DNA of 64,000 nucleotides from Cellulosilyticum sp. I15G10I2 (lineage in GTDB: Bacteria > Bacillota > Clostridia > Lachnospirales > Cellulosilyticaceae): positions 806,001-870,000 of the forward strand of contig NZ_FMMP01000006.1 of the NCBI RefSeq assembly GCF_900095725.1. The letters are read 5' to 3'. Position 1 is the first letter of the stretch. Every line of letters begins with the position of its first letter. The notes beneath the pieces were generated by a model. It did not search any database, was not told the origin of the DNA, and was given only the letters and a program-made list of their open reading frames with translations. Position numbers and translations under genes: made by a program. Shown here in pieces: positions 25,571 through 34,931 of the stretch.

Positions 25571-26575
25571 TTATTCAACATCCTTTCCATACTTCTCAAT
25601 GTCTTCCTTTGAAACCCCTAGCATTTTACATGCTTTCATATCAACCTCTACAGTCTTTTTAGTGCTTGGCGGAATATCAAGTGATCCCATAGGAACAACT
25701 ACACTTGCAGTTTCGATATACTTTTTAAATCCTTCAGGAGCTTTAAGTGCATATTCTTCTGCCCACTCTTTCTGAGCTGGTGTAATCTTACCTTCTTTCA
25801 TAGCAAACATAACTACCTCTTCAGCTTCTTTCCTATCAAGCTTATCCTTGAGAGCTTTAAACTCTGCTACTGATACTTGACCTTGAGCTACTGGGTTCTT
25901 AAGTTCCATAATTTTTGATGTCACCTCTTCTTGTGTTGCATCTTCTTTTAGATCAAGTAACTTAAGTGTCTCTTTGTTAGCTATGACCTCTTGACTTGAT
26001 GGATCTGCAACACTTGCTTCTTGTATTTCTTTAAGCTTTGCCAGCACCTGCTCTTCTGTTGTACCTTCTGCAAGTCCTAACATTTTAATGAGTTGTTGTA
26101 ATAAATCCATATCCTCTGCTCCTCCTTCAATGTCCTCTATATCTATAGAGTTTTTAATTGTATACATACCATCTATAGCCGGGGTGTTAGTAAGTGCTAC
26201 AGAATGAAGTATTACTGCCTTATGGTCTGTTTTTCTAACTAAAACTACTGGTGATAGATACCTATACTCTTTATTGGCTATGTACTCTTTTGCCTTTTCT
26301 GTCCATTCCACCTTAGCAACTACTGCATTATCTTTAATGTAAAAATCCTTAATCCATCCACCGGCAGGAGCCTGCACATCATTTAAGGTTTGATGCTCGT
26401 AATCAACTACAATATCTAGTTTTCTCTCTTTGAAAGCCTTCCTCATAAAATTTACGCTTTCAATATCAACTATGAAATTGCCTTTTTGAGTTTTAACAAA
26501 CCCCAGCGGAAGGATTTTTACTTCATCTGTTTCTTGTAAAATTTCTTCTGTACATATAATAGGTTTTAGTTTCAT
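25571..26575 (-). CDS. Prohead protease/scaffold (Mu gpI-like)
   Basis: 334 residues. Residues 1-150 match the Mu-like protease (VDYEHQTLNDVQAPAGGWI and YRYLSPVVLVRKTDHK); the helical C-terminal region resembles a scaffold. Processes the capsid during assembly. Confidence 0.87.
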   Translation of the reverse strand: MKLKPIICTEEILQETDEVKILPLGFVKTQKGNFIVDIESVNFMRKAFKERKLDIVVDYEHQTLNDVQAPAGGWIKDFYIKDNAVVAKVEWTEKAKEYIANKEYRYLSPVVLVRKTDHKAVILHSVALTNTPAIDGMYTIKNSIDIEDIEGGAEDMDLLQQLIKMLGLAEGTTEEQVLAKLKEIQEASVADPSSQEVIANKETLKLLDLKEDATQEEVTSKIMELKNPVAQGQVSVAEFKALKDKLDRKEAEEVVMFAMKEGKITPAQKEWAEEYALKAPEGFKKYIETASVVVPMGSLDIPPSTKKTVEVDMKACKMLGVSKEDIEKYGKDVE

Positions 26576-26607
26576 GTTACCCTCCTACCCTAAAATCGTA
26601 TATAACA

Positions 26608-26629
26608 CCGTTATAACGCGTTATAACGG
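26608..26629. repeat. Perfect 22-bp palindrome between head genes
   Basis: CCGTTATAACG followed by its exact complement, then GGGTTTCTTTTT on the plus strand. It lies in a 125-bp gene-free gap inside the leftward head operon. The U tract is on the antisense side, so it may block antisense transcription or bind a protein. Confidence 0.7.
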
Positions 26630-26700
26630 GGGTTTCTTTTTACTTGCGATAAGTTCTACCCCTTAGTATAAAAATAATGAAATACAGGGCATTTTATAAA

Positions 26701-27396
26701 CTATTTTTCTTGCATCCTGATATAAGCTTTTTTTAATGGTTCTGGATACTTATCTATATCTGGTTCAAATGCCTTTTTAGCTGGATTAGTATGAAAACCT
26801 TCATCTGGAACCAAAGGTGGCATTTCACTTCGGATTTCTAGTTCTTTAGCTTCAACCTGCCTTTTAGATAGACTTCTTACTGTACATCTGCATTTATACC
26901 CATTAGGTGGGTACCAGGTATCCCATACTTCATGATCTGCTGGGTATACCATACCATCCATTGCCCTATGTGTTGGTCTTGTATCCTCATCATCTACTGC
27001 ATAATACTGCCAGTATGGTCTAAGCTTCATCACTTCTGGAACGGCCATTTGTTCGTAATGTCCTACATTATACGCTGTTTGAAGGTTTGTTCTGAAGATA
27101 TTGTCTGCTTGAAAATTCCCAACTCCTTCATAGCCTTTCTTTGCTAGAAAAGTATCTATCTCACTCTTAAAGACTTGTATAGTAGTACCGTTTTCTATAG
27201 CCTTAAGAACTTCGTTATAGAACTGATTTACTATTTCTACGCTCGTATAATTGGATATTGTAAAAGCAAGTTGCTTATATCCCTCACTTAATTGCTTATA
27301 TTCCTCTTTTGTCAGCGGAAGTTTTCCTTGGAAGTACTTCTCAGCTTCTTCAAAGTTTAAGTTGCCATACAGAAGATTAAATAAATCTTTATCCAT
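26701..27396 (-). CDS. Phage head morphogenesis protein (Mu F-like)
   Basis: 231 residues with the C-terminal minor-head domain: FRTNLQTAYNVGHYEQM (about 105-122), RPYWQYYAVDDEDTRP, and the zinc-like WYPPNGYKCRCTV (about 170-182). Binds the portal and helps capsid assembly. Confidence 0.87.
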   Translation of the reverse strand: MDKDLFNLLYGNLNFEEAEKYFQGKLPLTKEEYKQLSEGYKQLAFTISNYTSVEIVNQFYNEVLKAIENGTTIQVFKSEIDTFLAKKGYEGVGNFQADNIFRTNLQTAYNVGHYEQMAVPEVMKLRPYWQYYAVDDEDTRPTHRAMDGMVYPADHEVWDTWYPPNGYKCRCTVRSLSKRQVEAKELEIRSEMPPLVPDEGFHTNPAKKAFEPDIDKYPEPLKKAYIRMQEK

Positions 27397-28906
27397 CTTC
27401 CCTCACTCTCCCCATCAGGTAAGCATTAATGAGGCTCCCTTTTAGTAATCTTTCAAAGCTTTCACTCTTCATATCTTTGCAGATAGTATAGGCTTTGTCT
27501 TCATCTGCTAACAGCTCTTTCAGCTCTTCTAAGCTATTACATTTAGCGGTAATATCTTTAAGCACTTTAAATTGTTCATTAAATAACGGCTCACTTTCTA
27601 ACTTTGCTACTTCCACTAGATCATCAACTTCGCCTTGCTTACCCTTAAACTCCAGCTTATTAGCGAGCATATTTACCTCTTGTTTTTGTCCACTTGCCAC
27701 ATCTTCATCAGTCTCTGGTTTTGGCACGCTAAACTTTTTATAAAGATGTGAGGTAGATATCTTAAGGCCTAACTTATTAATTAATACATCATACATAGTG
27801 GCTTCTTGTACTAAGTCTTCTGATTCTTCACAATCAAATCTTATAGTTGGCACCTTTGTCTGCTCTCCAAAGTTTAGCTTAACAAGTGGTGTAATAAGGT
27901 CACGTCTTAAAGTTGCTGCTAAAGCTTTACAATCAGCTACTGTCAAATCATGTCTCACTTCATTATGTGTTTTAGATTGAGCGTATGATCCACTCCCTGC
28001 ATCTGATGTAAGTGTCTGCCCTAAAATACACTTACTGACTTGCTCGTCACAAAACCTTGCTAATCTTTCATAGATATCTGCTGAGCTCTGTTTATTGCTC
28101 TCCTTAATTTCTATATCTGTGTTACTTGGATAAATTCCTGCTGCATCTGTTCCCAAGCTGATAAGTGCATCCATTAGAGCTCTCTTATCATCTTCGTTTG
28201 CACTAGGGTCATATTTACCTACTCTAAGTGGCATTCCAAATACTTCACAAAAGCTCACCCAATCCTTAACAGTATAGTTCTTAAAAAGATACATCCATGC
28301 AATTATTCTTAATACACCTGCTCTGGAAGGGTGACCGCTCTTCGCCTTATACCTATGAATAATAAACTTATTATCGGGTATATATATTCCCTGCGGTTCA
28401 CTGTCTGTCCTTAATCTTAGGAAGTCTTTATCATCCCAAAAGAAGTGTTTCTGATGCACATGTTTTAATTCCTTAACTAAAAATTTACCATTTTGTACTT
28501 CCCATATGATCTCTGTAAATGAAATGCCTTTACCTATTGCATCTAACAGATCAGTTAGCACATCCTCAAAACTTTCTATGTCTTCCATTTGACTTTTAAT
28601 AAACTCAGCTATTTGTTTGTCGTACTCATTATCTGTGGCTGGGATAATTTCATAATCTAACCCTGTAACCGCATTTTTCCTTGTTTGGAGCTGCGAAAAG
28701 ATGTGAGGGTCTTTTTCTTCCATTTCTTCAAATAGTTCCATTTGCCTCATAACATCCCCTGTATCAGCTTCCTTAAATATTTGAGCTAATCTATAAGGTG
28801 TCAGGCCATTTGAAGGGTAGGTAGAATATTTATCGTTATTTCTTACAACTGCTACTAGTGTTGTTAAAGGTAGATTTTTTATAAACCTTTTAACTTTCTC
28901 AAACAT
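27389..28906 (-). CDS. Portal protein (Mu gp29, DUF935)
   Basis: 505 residues with the DUF935 pattern: GLTPYRLAQIFKEADTGD, FSQLQTRKNAVTGLDYEI, FVKELKHVHQKHFFW-type strands and SKCILGQTLTSDAGSGSYAQSK (in parts, about 275-300). Forms the DNA entry ring. Overlaps F-like by eight bases. Confidence 0.9.
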   Translation of the reverse strand: MFEKVKRFIKNLPLTTLVAVVRNNDKYSTYPSNGLTPYRLAQIFKEADTGDVMRQMELFEEMEEKDPHIFSQLQTRKNAVTGLDYEIIPATDNEYDKQIAEFIKSQMEDIESFEDVLTDLLDAIGKGISFTEIIWEVQNGKFLVKELKHVHQKHFFWDDKDFLRLRTDSEPQGIYIPDNKFIIHRYKAKSGHPSRAGVLRIIAWMYLFKNYTVKDWVSFCEVFGMPLRVGKYDPSANEDDKRALMDALISLGTDAAGIYPSNTDIEIKESNKQSSADIYERLARFCDEQVSKCILGQTLTSDAGSGSYAQSKTHNEVRHDLTVADCKALAATLRRDLITPLVKLNFGEQTKVPTIRFDCEESEDLVQEATMYDVLINKLGLKISTSHLYKKFSVPKPETDEDVASGQKQEVNMLANKLEFKGKQGEVDDLVEVAKLESEPLFNEQFKVLKDITAKCNSLEELKELLADEDKAYTICKDMKSESFERLLKGSLINAYLMGRVREDG

Positions 28907-28917
28907 TGAACTCCCTC

Positions 28918-30657
28918 CTAATAGGCTCCTTTTCTAAATTTCAATCCCCTTTTAAGCACTCCTAAATAGTCTGCCTTGCTTGATCCAGTTTTAAGAGCAA
29001 GCCTTATTGCCATCTCTAAAGTATCTGGTGCATCATCATTCCTGCCCATAGGAAACACTTTCATTTGCTCAATTAATGTTTTATGCCTTAGATTAAACTT
29101 AAAATATTTATTTTTAACTATTGGTTGTAAACTTTCAATTCTCATGATCTTATTTACAGTGTTATAAATTTCTTCAATTGGCAGGTATTCTCCACGTTCT
29201 GCACTGACCTTTGCAAGTACATCTTTAAAGAATTGTTGGAACTGAACGGTTTCAACTCCTAACTTTGTAAATCCTTTACCATAATCACGCTTGAGCCTTT
29301 TGTTCATTTCTATAATGTCTTCGATAATGATATCTGGTTTTCGCTTTTCTACACTGGCCTCAACCCCATACATATATCCGCTTTTTACATTTTTAGCTAT
29401 AGCTACTATAGCTGAGGTATCACTTTTTTTATTTTTACCTAGCGACGGATCGACTGCTCCAATGAATATAAACTCGCCTGATTTAAAATCAACCTCAGCT
29501 TCATTGTAGTAATCAAACCATTCAGGGTTAAAGGTGCAGCTATCTGGATCAATAGGATCATTTTGTATCTCTGAATTAAAGGAACTTTCTCCTTCTGATA
29601 TCTTGATACACATGAGATCATAGTAAGACAATTTAGCTTCCCAAAGAACCTTAGTTCCTTCCAGCATTTCCTCTCTATTTGCCTCAAAGAATACCTTTGC
29701 ATCATGCTCTCTATTATCATTTTCAAGATTGACATATATAAGCTCCCAAGCATCCCAAAGACTTTGATTCTTAGCAAAACTTATAACCCCTTGATATTTG
29801 ACTGCTTTGTACATAGGGTTTTTCATAACTTTTGCTAGAAGTGAATCATAGTGCAGCATTGTTCCTATATAGACTATATCTGTATAAGTATCTCCAGCTT
29901 TTGATACTGCCTTGTAAAACCAGTTTTCAAGCTTTCTTCTTTGTTCTATGGTATTAACATTCTCATCATTTTCAATATCATCTAGGATGATAAGATCTGG
30001 TCTATAATTTCTATGCCTTCTACCACGGACTTTTTTACCTGAACCAATAGCTTCTATCTTGATATCAGTATTAGTACGAAGTGTGCTGCTGTTCCAAGGG
30101 TAATCTTTAAGATCTCCAAAATCTGATCTTATAAGTGGATTATCTTCAAGCTCTGTAGCTATGTCATTTAAAAAACCTTCTGCCTGCTCACTACTATCTG
30201 ACAAGATTAAAATGTAATGTTTATATTGATAGAGGGTCGCATGCAACGCATTCTTAAATGTAAAGTTTGTTGATTTCGCATGGCCACGTGGTGCAGCCAC
30301 AACTCTTTTACAGCCATCTAATCTTGATATCTCCTTGGCATCACAATATGGATTTTTGTCCTTTAAAACGCCATGTTCCCAAATAGCATTAAGTTCATTA
30401 TGAAATTCTGGTGACTTTCTAATAAAATAATGTGGCAAGTATGCTCTGCCAAAGTACTCTAGGTCTATTGCTGCAAGTTCTTTTCTTAAATCGTCTGCCT
30501 TTTGTCCAGCTTTACGTCTTGCTTTTAATTGCTCTTTTCGCAGATCAGTTCCCTTGTTTAGATACTCATCTAATAACTTCTCTTGATACGCTATAGACTC
30601 TTGCTGATCTAAATTGTTTGTTTCAAGGTTTCTTATGTAGGTATCTAAATTAATCAT
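28918..30657 (-). CDS. Terminase large subunit (Mu gp28-like)
   Basis: 579 residues. ATPase domain with Walker A APRGHAKST (about 117-125) and Walker B LIILDDIEND (about 208-217). C-terminal nuclease with GAVDPSLGKN (about 400), a second acidic cluster near LGVETVQFQ, and DDAPDTLEMAI near the end. Packages DNA into proheads. Confidence 0.92.
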   Translation of the reverse strand: MINLDTYIRNLETNNLDQQESIAYQEKLLDEYLNKGTDLRKEQLKARRKAGQKADDLRKELAAIDLEYFGRAYLPHYFIRKSPEFHNELNAIWEHGVLKDKNPYCDAKEISRLDGCKRVVAAPRGHAKSTNFTFKNALHATLYQYKHYILILSDSSEQAEGFLNDIATELEDNPLIRSDFGDLKDYPWNSSTLRTNTDIKIEAIGSGKKVRGRRHRNYRPDLIILDDIENDENVNTIEQRRKLENWFYKAVSKAGDTYTDIVYIGTMLHYDSLLAKVMKNPMYKAVKYQGVISFAKNQSLWDAWELIYVNLENDNREHDAKVFFEANREEMLEGTKVLWEAKLSYYDLMCIKISEGESSFNSEIQNDPIDPDSCTFNPEWFDYYNEAEVDFKSGEFIFIGAVDPSLGKNKKSDTSAIVAIAKNVKSGYMYGVEASVEKRKPDIIIEDIIEMNKRLKRDYGKGFTKLGVETVQFQQFFKDVLAKVSAERGEYLPIEEIYNTVNKIMRIESLQPIVKNKYFKFNLRHKTLIEQMKVFPMGRNDDAPDTLEMAIRLALKTGSSKADYLGVLKRGLKFRKGAY

Positions 30658-31213
30658 CTTGCATCATCTTTTCTTTAGCTTGTAGCAAAATATTATGGAG
30701 CTGGGTTGCAAGTTCTTCATCTGCTTTAATGGTTTTAAGTATTTCATCCTCCATTTTTTCAAATGCAAGTTCGGCCTTACTCCTCATATCATCTCTAAGC
30801 TTTTCTTTATATGCATTGGTTCTTGAGGTTGCAACCAGTAATCTTCCTGCCTTATCAAGAGGCATTTCATCAAACTCTTCCTGAGCTGTGGCCATCTTCT
30901 TAGTAAGCTCTCCAATCATAATTTGAAGACCTGCTTCAGTGTAGTCAACTTCTGGATTGTTCTTTACAGCTTCAATAAGCACTCTCGTTTGTTCTTGGGC
31001 TTCTTGCAATCTTTCAAGTGCTGCATTCGACCTTAAGGCATACCTGCCTACTGAACTTCTAGATATCTCAAAGCCTTGTTCGTAAAGATATATGGCTATA
31101 TCTGTATAGGTGTTTTTTGTGTCTGATATCATTTCACATATCTTATTTTTGATAGGTTCTGGAAGATCATCAATCTTACATCTCGTTCTCTTACGTTGTC
31201 TTTGTTTACTCAT
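30650..31213 (-). CDS. Small terminase subunit (Mu gp27, DUF3486)
   Basis: 187 residues with the basic N-terminus KQRQRKRTRCKIDDLPEPIKN-like and an HTH region (GFEISRSSVGRYALRS, about 50-66) of the DUF3486 family. Overlaps the large subunit by eight bases, as in Mu. Confidence 0.85.
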   Translation of the reverse strand: MSKQRQRKRTRCKIDDLPEPIKNKICEMISDTKNTYTDIAIYLYEQGFEISRSSVGRYALRSNAALERLQEAQEQTRVLIEAVKNNPEVDYTEAGLQIMIGELTKKMATAQEEFDEMPLDKAGRLLVATSRTNAYKEKLRDDMRSKAELAFEKMEDEILKTIKADEELATQLHNILLQAKEKMMQDD

Positions 31214-31515
31214 TAAACATCAACTCCAGCATCATCAATTGTCCCTTCTATTAAGTCAGTGCCTTTTGCAGTTAATCTTATAACCGCATCATTTGCATAC
31301 GCTGTATATGAATTAACTTTTTCATTTGTAAACTCTACATAGTCCTTATCTTGCAAATAATCTAAATGCTTGGATATATCAGGAGAAATGATAATGCCAT
31401 CATTAATCATGACATTCACTAGCTGTCTGCATAATAGAGTGTTGTTATGGCCTTTTGCTAGACTTCTCATAATGTAGCCTCTAATAGCTTTGTTCTGCTT
31501 AACATCATTTTCCAC
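31213..31515 (-). CDS. Winged-helix-like phage protein (Mu gp26-like position)
   Basis: 100 residues; the pattern IRGYIMRSLAKGHNNTLLCRQLVNVM followed by HLDYLQDKDYVEF (both under about 60 residues) looks like a winged helix. Between DUF2730 and small terminase. Function unproven. Confidence 0.65.
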   Translation of the reverse strand: MENDVKQNKAIRGYIMRSLAKGHNNTLLCRQLVNVMINDGIIISPDISKHLDYLQDKDYVEFTNEKVNSYTAYANDAVIRLTAKGTDLIEGTIDDAGVDV

Positions 31516-31792
31516 TCGACATGCCTCCCCTCATCATACTGTCGTATATCTTATCTAGCTTATTATCCACATTGTTCATTGTTCTTATATAATCTTCTCT
31601 TGTTACATAGATAAGAGGCAAATCAGCCTTAAGATTGGATAGCTCTTGTTTGACTTCTTTTATCTCTTCATCTTGCTGTCTTTCCTTTAGGTCTCGTCTT
31701 TCCTCACCCTTTTTGATAAAATAAGCAAGCCATCCAAGAATACCGGTCATAACTATTTGCAAGCCCCATTGTACGATTTGTGATGTTTCCAT
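31505..31792 (-). CDS. Membrane-anchored DUF2730-like protein
   Basis: 95 residues with one N-terminal membrane segment (about 9-26) and a charged coiled coil (KKGEERRDLKERQQDEEIKE). Resembles Mu gp25/DUF2730; may be a spanin-like or lysis accessory protein. Confidence 0.65.
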   Translation of the reverse strand: METSQIVQWGLQIVMTGILGWLAYFIKKGEERRDLKERQQDEEIKEVKQELSNLKADLPLIYVTREDYIRTMNNVDNKLDKIYDSMMRGGMSSGK

Positions 31793-31803
31793 GCTGCTCC
31801 CCC

Positions 31804-32235
31804 TTAGTTTACGAGACCACTCTTCTTAAAGTTCTCAAGTGTAGATTCTATTACATCTTTTACATAGGTATCTACGTCCTCAAATGTTTCCTCTAGAGCT
31901 TTATAATATTTCGGCTCTAACATGCCAATAATCCTATCTATTGCATCTTCAGCTAAATTTTCAAGTTCAGATCTTGGAGCATTACCTTGTTTAACAAGTT
32001 CCCTTAACTTCTTGGCGGTTACCCCTTCTATTGCAAGCACTGTGGTCTGGGCTAAACCTTCCACTCTTTCAATCGCTGCTAGGGCTAAATTCAATTGCCT
32101 CTCATCCTTTAGGTTCTCTGTTTCAGCCTTAAGCTTTGTAATCCATTTGTTGATAAAATTTAGAAGGTATAACCCTCCTATAGTGACCATTCCTAAAACC
32201 ACATTTAATAATAATTCTTGTACTGTACTTTGCAT
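31804..32235 (-). CDS. Holin-like protein (LLH family)
   Basis: 143 residues with one membrane segment (about 8-28), then long charged helices with an AIERVEGLAQTTVLAIEG motif as in the phage holin LLH family. First sizeable gene of the late operon. The endolysin is in the operon before it. Confidence 0.65.
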   Translation of the reverse strand: MQSTVQELLLNVVLGMVTIGGLYLLNFINKWITKLKAETENLKDERQLNLALAAIERVEGLAQTTVLAIEGVTAKKLRELVKQGNAPRSELENLAEDAIDRIIGMLEPKYYKALEETFEDVDTYVKDVIESTLENFKKSGLVN

Positions 32236-32345
32236 TACTGCATCCCCCTTACATTTATTTTTTGTTTTGTTTTACAGTCTCTCCAAGCCCCTATATTCCA
32301 GTCATAATAAATGTCTTTGCTGTTTAAAACTGATCTTACTGCCAT
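32235..32345 (-). CDS. 36-residue phage peptide at the start of the late operon
   Basis: Starts at ATG 32345 with AAAGGAG eight bases before, and ends in a TAATG overlap with the holin-like gene. It begins MAVRSVLNSKDIYYDWN. No family is recognised. The ribosome site and coupling make it likely real. Confidence 0.6.
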   Translation of the reverse strand: MAVRSVLNSKDIYYDWNIGAWRDCKTKQKINVRGMQ

Positions 32346-32373
32346 CTACCTGGCTCCTTTCGTGCAATAAAAA

Positions 32374-32414
32374 AATACCAATACAAGGAACTTAAGTCCT
32401 TATATTGGTATTTT
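32374..32414 (-). terminator. Terminator between the early/middle and late phage operons
   Basis: AATACCAATACAAGGA (32374-32389) pairs with TCCTTATATTGGTATT (32397-32412), with one mismatch. On the minus strand the stem is followed by a run of Ts. It ends the Mor-containing operon; late transcription must start after it, before 32345. Confidence 0.85.
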
Positions 32415-32459
32415 ATTACCTTTATATTTTTTCAGATAGATGATGCGCTTCTAGCATTT

Positions 32460-32771
32460 TCAAGGGTTGTCAAATATGCTTGCCTGTCCTTCCATCATAT
32501 CTACTCTACATATCTCTAAAACTCTTCTGGCTGAAATATTATATTTAAGCCCTATCTTATTTTGATTGTAACCATTGAATTCTTTTTTTATTTTCTCATC
32601 TCTTACCTGTCTTACAAAGTTGTCAAGTTTAGGTATATACATTGTGGTACCACCTGCTATTTGTGCAAGGTTTAAGAAGCTTTTAAGTCCCATTTTTTCA
32701 ACAAAAGATTTATAGGCTTCTGGTACCATATCTATCGTTACCTCTTTAATCCACTCATCCAAGCCTTGCAC
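32460..32771 (-). CDS. Mor-family middle transcription activator
   Basis: 103 residues with the Mor/C architecture: an N-terminal dimer helix, GGTTMYIPKLDNFVRQVRDEKI (in two parts) and a C-terminal HTH (NKIGLKYNISARRVLEIC). Mor proteins switch on late genes in Mu. It is the last gene before the operon terminator and the late operon. Confidence 0.88.
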   Translation of the reverse strand: MQGLDEWIKEVTIDMVPEAYKSFVEKMGLKSFLNLAQIAGGTTMYIPKLDNFVRQVRDEKIKKEFNGYNQNKIGLKYNISARRVLEICRVDMMEGQASIFDNP

Positions 32772-32800
32772 CTCCTTTATACCAAAACTTTATCTGTGTG

Positions 32801-33511
32801 TCAACCTTTGATTTTTTTAATCTCTGCATAAACTCTATTAATTACCGTTGCAAACTCTGCCCATGTAACAGGAGCTGCTGGGTCTTTGTCACTTGTGATA
32901 AGTCCTGCCTTTTTCAAGTCATCAATTGCTGTTTGTCCCCAATGTGGTTTTTTGTCTTCCATCTTACTTACCTCTTTTCCTATATGTTTTAATAATCCTT
33001 TTAAAATCCCTTGTGCTGCTTTTTCTAAGAAAGCTTCATCTTTAAGCAATCTCTCTTCTTCTGGATTTGATATAAAAGCAACTTCAGCCAAGACAGCAAT
33101 CATCTTAGTCTCTCTTAATACTGCAAAGTTAGCTTCCTTAACACCCCTATCCCTCAACCCAATTTGTCCTATCAGCTCTTGCTGAATAAGTTGTGCTAAT
33201 TGTATTGCTTGTTGATCGGGATATAAATAAGTATACGTTTCTGTTCCATTGCTCTTTGGGTCTTTGAAGCTATTAATATGTATGCTGATAAAATAATCAA
33301 CCTTTTTATTATTAGCCATCTTAGCCCGATCCGATAGATCAATAAATATATCTGTTTGTCTTGTATAAAAAACCTGCTCTCCTGCTGCTTCAAGACCCAC
33401 ACCTATCTTTTTTACTAATTTCAGAGCTACATCTTTCTCTTGAGTGCCAGCAGCTCCTATAGCTCCTGGATCTTTACCACCATGTCCAGCATCTAACATC
33501 CAACTACTCAT
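32801..33511 (-). CDS. N-acetylmuramoyl-L-alanine amidase (endolysin)
   Basis: 236 residues. Amidase_3 domain (about 3-180) with the zinc residues in DAGHGGKDPGA, His in FISIHINSF and Glu in AEVAFISN. A short C-terminal region (PHWGQTAIDDLKKAGLI) resembles an S-layer-homology or cell-wall targeting motif. Cuts peptidoglycan for phage release. Confidence 0.92.
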   Translation of the reverse strand: MSSWMLDAGHGGKDPGAIGAAGTQEKDVALKLVKKIGVGLEAAGEQVFYTRQTDIFIDLSDRAKMANNKKVDYFISIHINSFKDPKSNGTETYTYLYPDQQAIQLAQLIQQELIGQIGLRDRGVKEANFAVLRETKMIAVLAEVAFISNPEEERLLKDEAFLEKAAQGILKGLLKHIGKEVSKMEDKKPHWGQTAIDDLKKAGLITSDKDPAAPVTWAEFATVINRVYAEIKKIKG

Positions 33512-33803
33512 TTTTTAGTTCTCCCTTCTTATCCATTTCATCTTTCACTTTCTTTACTGTTATCACTGCATACTCACCCATGTACCAGCTCGTAAGATCT
33601 GAAATACACTCTTTTACTTGCTCTATGGTCTCTAAGCTATTCAGATGCTCTAGGAACTCTTCCTGTCTTGGATATCCCACTTCAGTACTTATATGCTTGG
33701 CTCGTTGTTTCATATCCTCCATAATATGAATTTGAAATAAACTCATTGCCTTTTCAAGACCTTTTACTGTGTGTTTAAAGCTCTTTAAATTTGTCTCATT
33801 CAT
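33504..33803 (-). CDS. Small helical phage protein
   Basis: 99 residues, mostly charged helices (LEKAMSLFQIHIMEDMKQRA). Overlaps the endolysin by eight bases. No family recognised. Confidence 0.6.
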   Translation of the reverse strand: MNETNLKSFKHTVKGLEKAMSLFQIHIMEDMKQRAKHISTEVGYPRQEEFLEHLNSLETIEQVKECISDLTSWYMGEYAVITVKKVKDEMDKKGELKNE

Positions 33804-33812
33804 TGGATTACC

Positions 33813-34202
33813 TCACAATCTTAATATTGGTGCTACTACTTGATCATAAAAATCTCCAACTTTATACTGCTTTTGCCCTTTCTCTTTTAAATCCTCATGC
33901 CACTTCTTAATGTCAACTGTTAGTTTCAATACTTTAAGGACACCTATTTGTTCAGGAGATACTTTACCACTGTATTCACTTGGCAGCATCCAAGATATAG
34001 CTTCTATCAAATGAAGAATATCCTCGTAGTAACTAATATTGCTGTCTTTAAATTCCTGTTTCGTTTCCTTAGCAAATTTCAATCTGTTCAGCTTCTTTTT
34101 AGGTGGTGGAATCAGGCCACTTTCAATCATTTCTTTTTTGATGCTTTTATTAAAGTCCTTCTCTTTTTTTGTGAGAGGTTTATACTTCTTCTTGGTTGCC
34201 AA
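33813..34202 (-). CDS. Phage middle-region protein of unknown function
   Basis: 129 residues with a Lys-rich N-terminus (TKKKYKPLTKKEKDF) and helical C-terminal part (LHLIEAISWMLPSEYSG). Overlaps its neighbour by 23 bases. Confidence 0.6.
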   Translation of the reverse strand: MATKKKYKPLTKKEKDFNKSIKKEMIESGLIPPPKKKLNRLKFAKETKQEFKDSNISYYEDILHLIEAISWMLPSEYSGKVSPEQIGVLKVLKLTVDIKKWHEDLKEKGQKQYKVGDFYDQVVAPILRL

Positions 34203-34527
34203 ATTTATTACTACCTCCTTTTATCACTGTTGGGACAAATCCTGCTATAATTTTATTAAAAAACTTTTCCCAACACCTATCATGATACGCCCCTTCATGT
34301 TTACTCTGAAGCATGCACGGGGTCGCTGTTCTTACCCACCATTCATATATATCTTTAGGTGCTTTTTGAATCAATCCACTACAACACAGGAAATACCCAA
34401 ACTGTGATTTTATAGATTCTTTTATCAGCTTTTCGCCAGCTTTGCTTCTCATCAGCTCTTGCTTATCTATGCTCTCATCAACTGGATCAACTAACTCTAC
34501 CCAAATATATTCCCATACCCTCAACAC
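34180..34527 (-). CDS. Phage middle-region protein of unknown function
   Basis: 115 residues with several Trp and Cys (YIWVELVDP, FGYFLCCSG, WWVRTATPCM). No family is recognised. Tightly packed with the GemA-like gene two bases upstream. Confidence 0.6.
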   Translation of the reverse strand: MLRVWEYIWVELVDPVDESIDKQELMRSKAGEKLIKESIKSQFGYFLCCSGLIQKAPKDIYEWWVRTATPCMLQSKHEGAYHDRCWEKFFNKIIAGFVPTVIKGGSNKFGNQEEV

Positions 34528-34528
34528 A

Positions 34529-34921
34529 TCATCTTCCTTCAGCTACAACTACTTCTTTCACCTGTCTTTTAAGACCTTCTATGATATTGGATGCTTGCTT
34601 GACTGTTAGCCATCTTATCTCATCTACTTTTGCATACTTTCTAATAAATCCTTTGAGCCTTTTCGGATTATCGTTCCACCCCAATTGCTCGATAAGATCA
34701 TTCATATAGCTTTCTTGGCTAGGGGTAATTCTTCCTTGTGGTGAAACTCTTTTAACCTCAAGCCTATCTATTAATCTAATACCTTCAGACTTGCTAAGCT
34801 GCTTGATGCTCTCTTTCCCTGAACACTGATAAACCAGTTCGTGCAGCTCCTCATTGTCCAGCCCTTTTTGTTTTGCTAAGGCATAGAGTTTTCTCATTTG
34901 AGGATATGTAATCTCATGCAT
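34529..34921 (-). CDS. GemA-like regulatory protein (Mu gp16, DUF1018)
   Basis: 130 residues beginning MHEITYPQMRKLYALAKQKG with helices typical of GemA, then ITPSQESYMNDLIEQLGW. GemA proteins of Mu modulate host gene expression. Position after Gam agrees with other transposable phages. Confidence 0.82.
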   Translation of the reverse strand: MHEITYPQMRKLYALAKQKGLDNEELHELVYQCSGKESIKQLSKSEGIRLIDRLEVKRVSPQGRITPSQESYMNDLIEQLGWNDNPKRLKGFIRKYAKVDEIRWLTVKQASNIIEGLKRQVKEVVVAEGR

Positions 34922-34931
34922 ATGATCACTC

